NCBI GenBank assembly: GCA_016199425.1
Contig: JACQGT010000408.1
Coordinates: 1-10,749 of the forward strand
Reading direction: 5' to 3'
From: Chloroflexota bacterium
GTDB taxonomy: Bacteria > Chloroflexota > Anaerolineae > Caldilineales > Caldilineaceae
DNA length: 10,749 nt
This document shows, piece after piece, positions 6,739-10,749 of this stretch; positions within the stretch are counted from its first letter, which is position 1, and every line of letters begins with the position of its first letter. The notes below the pieces were generated by a model. The model had not been told where the DNA came from. It ran no database searches and was given only the letters and a program-made list of their open reading frames with translations. The position numbers and the translations under genes are program-made.

Positions 6739-6788
6739 CTCTTTCCCTCACTGAATTGCTCGGCTGTATGCGACTGTCTGCGTGTTTT

Positions 6789-6819
6789 AGTATATCACAT
6801 TCTGACAAAGCCGTTGCAA
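6789..6819 (-). promoter_or_regulatory. Promoter for the three-gene minus-strand group
   Basis: Read on the minus strand, TATACT (6794-6789) is preceded by TGA (an extended -10). TTGCAA (6819-6814) lies 19 bp upstream as a long-spaced -35. Transcription would begin about 45 bp before the ATG at 6738. No clear terminator follows the glycosyltransferase gene upstream, so read-through from it is also possible. Confidence 0.5.
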
Positions 6820-6860
6820 GAGAGATTCCTTTGGTGTAGGCAATGGGTGCGGTACGGGTG

Positions 6861-7979
6861 TCAGCGAGTCTTGGCCCAGGTCACAGGCTGGCGATTGGTC
6901 AAGCCCCGACCCATGCCCACGAGAGCAGCCAGATTGACGAAGACGAAGAAGAAGGCTGTATAGGCGATTCCATTGCGTCTGCCTCTCCTGGCCTGCCAGA
7001 AACCGGCCAAAGCCAGAAGATAGAAGGCGATCTGGCCTAGCGCCAGCAGGCGGTAGAGAGGCATGGGCCAGAGGGCCAGATTCACCACCAGCGCCAGCGG
7101 CAAGAGCACAGGGGTCACTGCCCAGCGCAGAACCCGGTGAGAGACGTATTGCCAGGTAATGCGGCTCCACGGCCAAGTCAGCAACCCGGACAGGCGACGG
7201 ATGGCCTGCATACCCCCCGCTGCGATGCGGGTGCGCCGCTGCCATTCGCCTGGGAGCGTGCGGATCGGCTCCTCCCAGGCAATGGCACTGGGTTCGTGGA
7301 TGAGCCGCCAGCCCGCCTGGACCAGACGCATGGACATAACGAAATCTTCGATAATGGAATCGGCCTCGGGCGGGGTAAAAAGTATGCGGCGCAGAGCAAA
7401 TAATTCACCGGCCGCGCCCATTGCGGAACTCACGGCGCTGCCTGAACGTTTCAGAAATGATTCGTAGCGCCAATAGAGACCCTCGCCGCCGCCATCCACC
7501 TGCTTTTCACCGGCCACGGCGGCCACGGTAGGATCGGCAAAGTGGCGCACCAACATCCGGATAGAGTCGGTCACCAGCATAGAATTGGCGTCTGTAAAGA
7601 TGACGACCGGGTCCGTAAGAAAAGGCATGACCCGGTTGACCGCAGCCACTTTGCCTTGACGTTCCGGCTGGAAATGGGTGACAACGCCCCGGTTGGCGTA
7701 GGATTGGCTGATCGAATGCGTCTCATCGGTGGAGCCGTCGGCCACGACCATCACATGCAAGCGATCCGGCGGATAGTCCAGACCCAGACTATTTTCCAAC
7801 TTCTCTGCCAACACATCTGCTTCGTTATAGGCGGCAATCAGCAGAGTCACAGAAGGCAATTCATCGCCCTGCTGATTGGGGCAAGGAAAAAAGCGGGCGG
7901 CCAGGCCAATCAGAAGCGGGTAGCCGAAAAATGTATAGAGAATCAGCGCAACACAGAGCCAGAAAACGAACTGTAGCAT
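6861..7979 (-). CDS. Membrane GT2 glycosyltransferase
   Basis: A 372-residue inner-membrane glycosyltransferase of family 2. A first membrane helix spans about 3-27. The GT-A domain begins SVTLLIAAYNEADVL (43-57). Key sites are D81 in VVADGSTDET, D130 in FTDANS (the metal/nucleotide site), E211-D212 in IIEDFVMSMRL (catalytic base region) and QRRTR at 247-251, the counterpart of the QxxRW motif of processive enzymes such as cellulose and poly-GlcNAc synthases. Three more membrane helices lie at about 283-304, 309-328 and 337-357. This set suggests synthesis of a surface or exported polysaccharide from a nucleotide sugar on the cytoplasmic face, though the Trp of QxxRW is absent, so processivity is uncertain. 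The ATG at 7979 has TGAGG only three bases upstream. It diverges from the sortase-like operon and has its own promoter candidate at 8073-8101. Family call is firm; sugar and product unknown. Confidence 0.9.
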   Translation of the reverse strand: MLQFVFWLCVALILYTFFGYPLLIGLAARFFPCPNQQGDELPSVTLLIAAYNEADVLAEKLENSLGLDYPPDRLHVMVVADGSTDETHSISQSYANRGVVTHFQPERQGKVAAVNRVMPFLTDPVVIFTDANSMLVTDSIRMLVRHFADPTVAAVAGEKQVDGGGEGLYWRYESFLKRSGSAVSSAMGAAGELFALRRILFTPPEADSIIEDFVMSMRLVQAGWRLIHEPSAIAWEEPIRTLPGEWQRRTRIAAGGMQAIRRLSGLLTWPWSRITWQYVSHRVLRWAVTPVLLPLALVVNLALWPMPLYRLLALGQIAFYLLALAGFWQARRGRRNGIAYTAFFFVFVNLAALVGMGRGLTNRQPVTWAKTR

Positions 7980-8014
7980 GAACCTCAGGCCTATTGGGTG
8001 GAAGGAGATGTGCC

Positions 8015-8041
8015 GTCAGGCGGATTGCGAATCCACCTGAC
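8015..8041. repeat. Hairpin in the leader of the GT2 gene
   Basis: GTCAGG (8015-8020) and GGATT (8022-8026) pair with AATCC (8030-8034) and CCTGAC (8036-8041), giving an 11-bp stem with one C/A mismatch and a three-base loop. It would lie in the 5' leader of the minus-strand glycosyltransferase mRNA. No T-run follows, and no riboswitch family is recognised. Confidence 0.6.
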
Positions 8042-8042
8042 T

Positions 8043-8063
8043 CCATTTGGCATACGCAAATGG
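8043..8063. promoter_or_regulatory. 21-bp dyad, probable regulator binding site
   Basis: CCATTTG (8043-8049), seven bases, then CAAATGG (8057-8063) form a perfect dyad. It ends one base before the -35 of the rightward promoter and covers the expected start point of the leftward one. Size and place fit a dimeric helix-turn-helix regulator acting on both directions. No regulator gene is in the window to pair with it. Confidence 0.55.
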
Positions 8064-8064
8064 T

Positions 8065-8093
8065 TTGCAGCTACTGTAGCGAACTGCTATAAT
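8065..8093 (+). promoter_or_regulatory. Strong promoter for the sortase-like / glycosyltransferase operon
   Basis: TTGCAG (8065-8070), a 17-bp spacer and TATAAT (8088-8093), with TGC directly before the -10 as an extended element. This is the best promoter in the window. Transcription would begin near 8100, about 40 bp before the ATG at 8141. Confidence 0.82.
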
Positions 8094-8101
8094 TCGTTCA
8101 A
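8073..8101 (-). promoter_or_regulatory. Overlapping divergent promoter for the GT2 gene
   Basis: On the minus strand TTGAAC (8101-8096), a 17-bp spacer and TACAGT (8078-8073), each four of six matches to consensus. It overlaps the rightward promoter almost completely, so the two could not be occupied together. Confidence 0.4.
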
Positions 8102-8140
8102 CTAAACTAGCCGCATCCTCACAGAAAGACGAAATGACCG

Positions 8141-8866
8141 ATGACTCAAGCCTATTATACCACGAATATTCTCCGACGCGGTTGGTCGCTGGCCTTGCTC
8201 CTGGCCTTGTTTCTGGCCGGTTGCCAGGCTGCTCTGAACGAACCAGTGGCCGCTGTGCCCGACACTCCCGTGCCTCCGGCCGCCGTTGAACCCACAGCCA
8301 CTTCTGCGACGACGGCCAAGTCTACGCCAGTTCCGGCCGCGCCAGCTTCAGCCCAGACCACCCAGGCCACAGAACCCCTGGCTGCGGACGAAGCCAACGC
8401 TCCCGCGCAACTGCGTATCCCGGCGATTGGGCTGGATGTGGTGGTTTCGCCCATGGGCTGGTGGGTGACGGAGATCAACGGTACGCGCACGACTGCCTGG
8501 GCGCTGCCCGAAGCGGGCGTTGGCTGGCATCCCAACAGCGCACGGGCGGGCAGTGTGGGCAATGTTGTCATCTCCGGCCACCAACTCCTGGGCGATGCCC
8601 CTTTCGCGCCCCTGGCTCTGGGAGACGTGACCACCGGCGAGGAAATTTTGCTGACCGACAGCGAGGGGCAAACTTTTGTCTACCGGGTGACGGCTGTCTC
8701 GGAACCCCAGCCCATTTCCACCGCCAGCGCCGAAGAGTTGGCCCTGGCCGCACAATATACCGCGCAGGGAGATAGCGCCGAGTTGACATTGATCAGCGGC
8801 TGGCCTGATTTTTCATCGACCCACCGGCTCTTTGTCAGCGCTGAATTCGTGGGCGTGGCCGAGTAA
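8141..8866 (+). CDS. Sortase-fold lipoprotein lacking the catalytic cysteine
   Basis: A 241-residue exported protein. The signal peptide ends in the lipobox LAGC with Cys28, so it is predicted to be lipid-anchored, unlike usual sortases held by a membrane helix. An Ala/Pro/Thr linker spans about 35-88. The sortase domain (89-238) opens with LRIPAIGLDVVV, has the catalytic His in VVISGHQ (His147), and ends TLISGWPDFSSTHRLFVSAEF-like, where TLISG occupies the TLxTC position and Arg229 the catalytic Arg position. The distance of nine residues from Gly220 to Arg229 equals the Cys-to-Arg distance I know from class E-type sortases, so the nucleophile Cys appears to be replaced by Gly. Cys28 is the only cysteine and would be lipidated. 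It may be an inactive sortase used for binding, or a point change in the strain or assembly (GGC versus TGC). It follows a strong promoter and lies nine bases before the GT2 fusion gene. Confidence 0.87.
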   Translation: MTQAYYTTNILRRGWSLALLLALFLAGCQAALNEPVAAVPDTPVPPAAVEPTATSATTAKSTPVPAAPASAQTTQATEPLAADEANAPAQLRIPAIGLDVVVSPMGWWVTEINGTRTTAWALPEAGVGWHPNSARAGSVGNVVISGHQLLGDAPFAPLALGDVTTGEEILLTDSEGQTFVYRVTAVSEPQPISTASAEELALAAQYTAQGDSAELTLISGWPDFSSTHRLFVSAEFVGVAE

Positions 8867-8875
8867 ATCCCAGTT

Positions 8876-10516
8876 ATGGCTACCCCGTTGCGTTGCTCTG
8901 TCGTTCTGATTGTCACGGATGCAGCCGACAGAGCAATTGATTGTCTGGATGGACTGGCGGGCCAAACGCTTGCGCCTGATTCCTTCGAGGTATTGGTGAT
9001 AGACAGCGCTGGCAGCGCTGTAAGTGGGCAACAGGTGGAGGCGTGGCTGGCTGCCCATCCCGGATTACCCTGGCAACTGCACCGGCTGCCAGGCGAGAAT
9101 CTGAGCGCTGCCCGCAACTACGCGGCGAGGATCGCCCAGACATCGCTTTTGCTCTTTACCACAGCCGACTGTGTAGCGCAACCTGACTGGGCTGCGTCTC
9201 TCCTCGGCCATTTCGAGCAGCCGGATGTGATTGGTGTCAAAGGTACGCTGACGACCCGACAAGCTGGACTTCTCCCCCAGTTTGTCCAGGTGGAATTTGA
9301 AGATCGATACGAACGTCTTGCAAAGGCCGGCCATCTGGATTTTATCGACATCGACTCGGCTGGCTACCGGCGGGACGTATTTCTCGCCAATGGCGGATTC
9401 GACGAGCGGCTGGAGGTAAACGGGGATCACGAACTGAGCTTTCGTCTGGCCGCCAAAGGCTATCGACTACTCTTTGCACCCGAGGCTCAGGTGGTTCACC
9501 GCCACGAGAATACATTGGCCGCCTATGCCCGGCGTAAATTTGCCATCGCTTTTTGGAAACCGCTGCTCACCCATTGGCATCCCGAACGGTTGGTTTTCGA
9601 CAGTTACACGCCGCAAAGCCTGAAGATGCAGATGCTGCTCTGGGCGGCCATTCTGCTCTTGCTGCCGGTTGCCGGGGGGTCGCTATTTTGGCACGAGTTG
9701 CGGCCCGCGTGGACGTTGCTTGGCCTGGCAGCGCTGCTTTACGGCCTCTCCATTGCCCCCTTTGTGCGCCGGTCCGCCGGCCACTCCTGGCAACTGGCCG
9801 TGGCCGCTCCCGGTCTGCTGGCCGTGCGGGCCGTGGCCCTCTCTCTGGGATATGCGGCGGGAACGGTCCACTTTGTCGGAACGCCGCCCGGCGCGACTCG
9901 CCCAGTGATCCCCGGCTGGATGCGGCTGATCAAACGGGGCATGGATATTGTGGGCGCGCTGGCGGGGCTGCTGGCAGGTGTGCCGCTGGTGCTGTTGGCG
10001 GCCATTGCCATCAAACTGGACAGCCGGGGGCCGATCTTTTACTTGCAGCGACGGGTGGGGGAGCACGGGCGTTCGTTTCGCATTGTAAAGCTGCGCAGTA
10101 TGCAGGTGAACGCGGAAGAGCGTCTGGCGGAACTCATCGATCTGACCGCTCTGGATGAGCCGGCCTTCAAACTTGTCGATGACCCGCGGGTCACACGGGT
10201 GGGGCGGTTGCTGCGGCGCTACAGTCTGGACGAGTGGCCCCAATTCTGGAATGTGCTGCTGGGCGAAATGAGCCTGGTGGGTCCTCGACCGGAAGAGGAG
10301 CGGATCGTAGCCCTCTACAACGACTACCAGCGCCAGCGGCTGCTGATGAAGCCGGGGATCACCGGTCCTATGCAGGTCAGCGGTCGGGGGGATCTCTCTT
10401 TGCGTGACCGCATAGCATTGGAGCTTGACTACATCCAGCATTATACGCTCTGGCGGGACATCGAGATTCTGTTCAAAACCGTCCCTACTGTGTTGAGCAG
10501 CCGGGGCGCACGCTAA
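8876..10516 (+). CDS. GT2 glycosyltransferase fused to a polyprenyl-phosphate sugar-1-phosphate transferase
   Basis: A 546-residue protein with two enzymes in one chain. Residues 5-240 are a GT-A glycosyltransferase (family 2): CSVVLIVTDAADRAIDCL start, D43 in VIDSAG, NLSAARNYA (75-83), TTADC with D98 at the metal site, and NGDHELSFRLAAKGYR (182-197) at the base region. Two or three membrane helices (about 253-271, 277-296, 306-327) follow. Residues 349-546 are a complete bacterial sugar transferase domain (WcaJ/PglC-like monotopic catalytic region): KRGMDIVGALAG, a membrane helix (about 358-378), GPIFYLQRRVG, FRIVKLRSM, DDPRVTRVGRLLRRYSLDEWPQ with the Asp452-Glu453 pair, SLVGPRPE, and KPGITGPMQVSGRGD. 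That domain normally moves a sugar-1-phosphate onto undecaprenyl phosphate, the first step of a surface glycan; the GT2 part could add the second sugar. All key residues are present, so both halves look active. Probably co-transcribed with the sortase-like gene. Confidence 0.92.
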   Translation: MATPLRCSVVLIVTDAADRAIDCLDGLAGQTLAPDSFEVLVIDSAGSAVSGQQVEAWLAAHPGLPWQLHRLPGENLSAARNYAARIAQTSLLLFTTADCVAQPDWAASLLGHFEQPDVIGVKGTLTTRQAGLLPQFVQVEFEDRYERLAKAGHLDFIDIDSAGYRRDVFLANGGFDERLEVNGDHELSFRLAAKGYRLLFAPEAQVVHRHENTLAAYARRKFAIAFWKPLLTHWHPERLVFDSYTPQSLKMQMLLWAAILLLLPVAGGSLFWHELRPAWTLLGLAALLYGLSIAPFVRRSAGHSWQLAVAAPGLLAVRAVALSLGYAAGTVHFVGTPPGATRPVIPGWMRLIKRGMDIVGALAGLLAGVPLVLLAAIAIKLDSRGPIFYLQRRVGEHGRSFRIVKLRSMQVNAEERLAELIDLTALDEPAFKLVDDPRVTRVGRLLRRYSLDEWPQFWNVLLGEMSLVGPRPEEERIVALYNDYQRQRLLMKPGITGPMQVSGRGDLSLRDRIALELDYIQHYTLWRDIEILFKTVPTVLSSRGAR

Positions 10517-10520
10517 CAGT

Positions 10521-10562
10521 ACAGGCTCAACAAGCGACGAAACAGGCTCAACAAGCGACGAA
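10521..10562. repeat. 21-bp perfect tandem repeat, two copies
   Basis: The unit, beginning ACAGGCTCAACAAG and ending CGACGAA, occurs at 10521-10541 and again without change at 10542-10562, four bases after the stop of the fusion gene. A fragment, CGAA, follows. It lies outside any gene. The perfect identity suggests a recent duplication or slippage, so the copy number may vary between strains. Confidence 0.9.
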
Positions 10563-10601
10563 CGAATGAGAACTATTTATCCTAGCGGAGGTACGCAAAC
10601 A

Positions 10602-10749
10602 ATGGGCGGACGAAATAACCAAATCAATCAGACGGGGCGATGGAGCGGGCAAAGCTGGTGGGTGGCGCTGGGCGGTGTTGCGCTGCTGGCGCTGGTCCTG
10701 CTGGGCGCAGCCGACGCCTGGGCCGCGCCTGTGGCCGACCGGATGAACC
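10602..10749 (+). CDS. Start of an exported protein, cut by the window edge
   Basis: The first 49 codons of a gene running off the right edge. The ATG at 10602 has GGAGG at 10587-10591, ten bases upstream. The product begins MGGRNNQINQTGRWSG, then a hydrophobic stretch (about 20-36, VALGGVALLALVLLGAA) and AWAAPVAD, which fits a signal peptidase I site after AWA (about residue 41). It is therefore secreted or surface-bound. An in-frame ATG at 10566 would add 12 residues but lacks a ribosome binding site. It lies 85 bp after the fusion gene on the same strand and may belong to the same operon. Function cannot be told from this part; a surface structure or glycan-related protein is possible from context. 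Confidence 0.75.
   Translation, partial: MGGRNNQINQTGRWSGQSWWVALGGVALLALVLLGAADAWAAPVADRMN

Noticed and set aside
8010..8045. tRNA-like T-arm (GGATTGCGAATCC) in the divergent gap
   Set aside because: Loop is three bases, no acceptor or anticodon arms around it; it is a simple hairpin.
9683..10441. Minus-strand open frame of 252 codons opposite the fusion gene
   Set aside because: Opposite the highly conserved sugar transferase domain; no motif or start signal.
10521..10562. CRISPR repeat
   Set aside because: The two copies are directly adjacent with no spacer, and there are only two.
10566..10601. Earlier start ATG for the exported protein
   Set aside because: In frame, but no ribosome binding site, while GGAGG serves the ATG at 10602.

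Overview
The window looks like a piece of a Chloroflexota genome (Anaerolineae/Caldilineae-like). This is inferred from three things: GC-rich coding sequence, lipoproteins and membrane proteins whose surface domains sit on Pro/Thr linkers of the TPTxTPTATP kind, and a sortase-fold protein carried as a lipoprotein. No rRNA, tRNA, CRISPR array, transposase or phage gene is visible. There are eight complete genes and one cut off by the right edge.

Left part (1-4426, + strand): a repeat-rich gene-free stretch is followed by two same-strand genes. The first encodes an SH3b lipoprotein. The second encodes an 875-residue membrane protein with four cyclic-nucleotide-binding (cNMP) domains in a row, one membrane helix, a Pro/Thr stalk and an outer domain. 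The outer domain of the second is related to the C-terminal domain of the first: conserved landmarks are identically spaced and both end in FQRT. The pair may link an intracellular nucleotide or ligand state to the cell surface. A strong bidirectional terminator and a separate 62-bp perfect inverted repeat close this part.

Middle part (4583-6738, - strand): three genes run right to left from an extended -10 promoter at about 6790. They encode a 99-residue dimeric alpha/beta-barrel-like protein, a 240-residue protein with a His-Gly/Cys pattern suggesting a caspase-like (clan CD/CHAT-type) fold, and a PLP enzyme of the D-serine dehydratase / D-threonine aldolase family. I do not recognise this combination as a described system.

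Right part (6861-10749): a membrane GT2 glycosyltransferase (- strand) diverges from a + strand operon. The operon encodes a lipoprotein with a sortase fold whose catalytic Cys position is Gly, then a fusion of a GT2 glycosyltransferase with a polyprenyl-phosphate sugar-1-phosphate transferase, then the start of an exported protein. The divergent gap holds overlapping promoters and a 21-bp dyad next to the better one, so the two directions are probably co-regulated. The theme is envelope glycan synthesis and surface display.

The observations most worth following are the sortase-fold protein without its nucleophile, the four-cNMP-domain transmembrane protein and its matching lipoprotein, the caspase-like protein beside a PLP enzyme, and the GT2-phosphoglycosyltransferase fusion.
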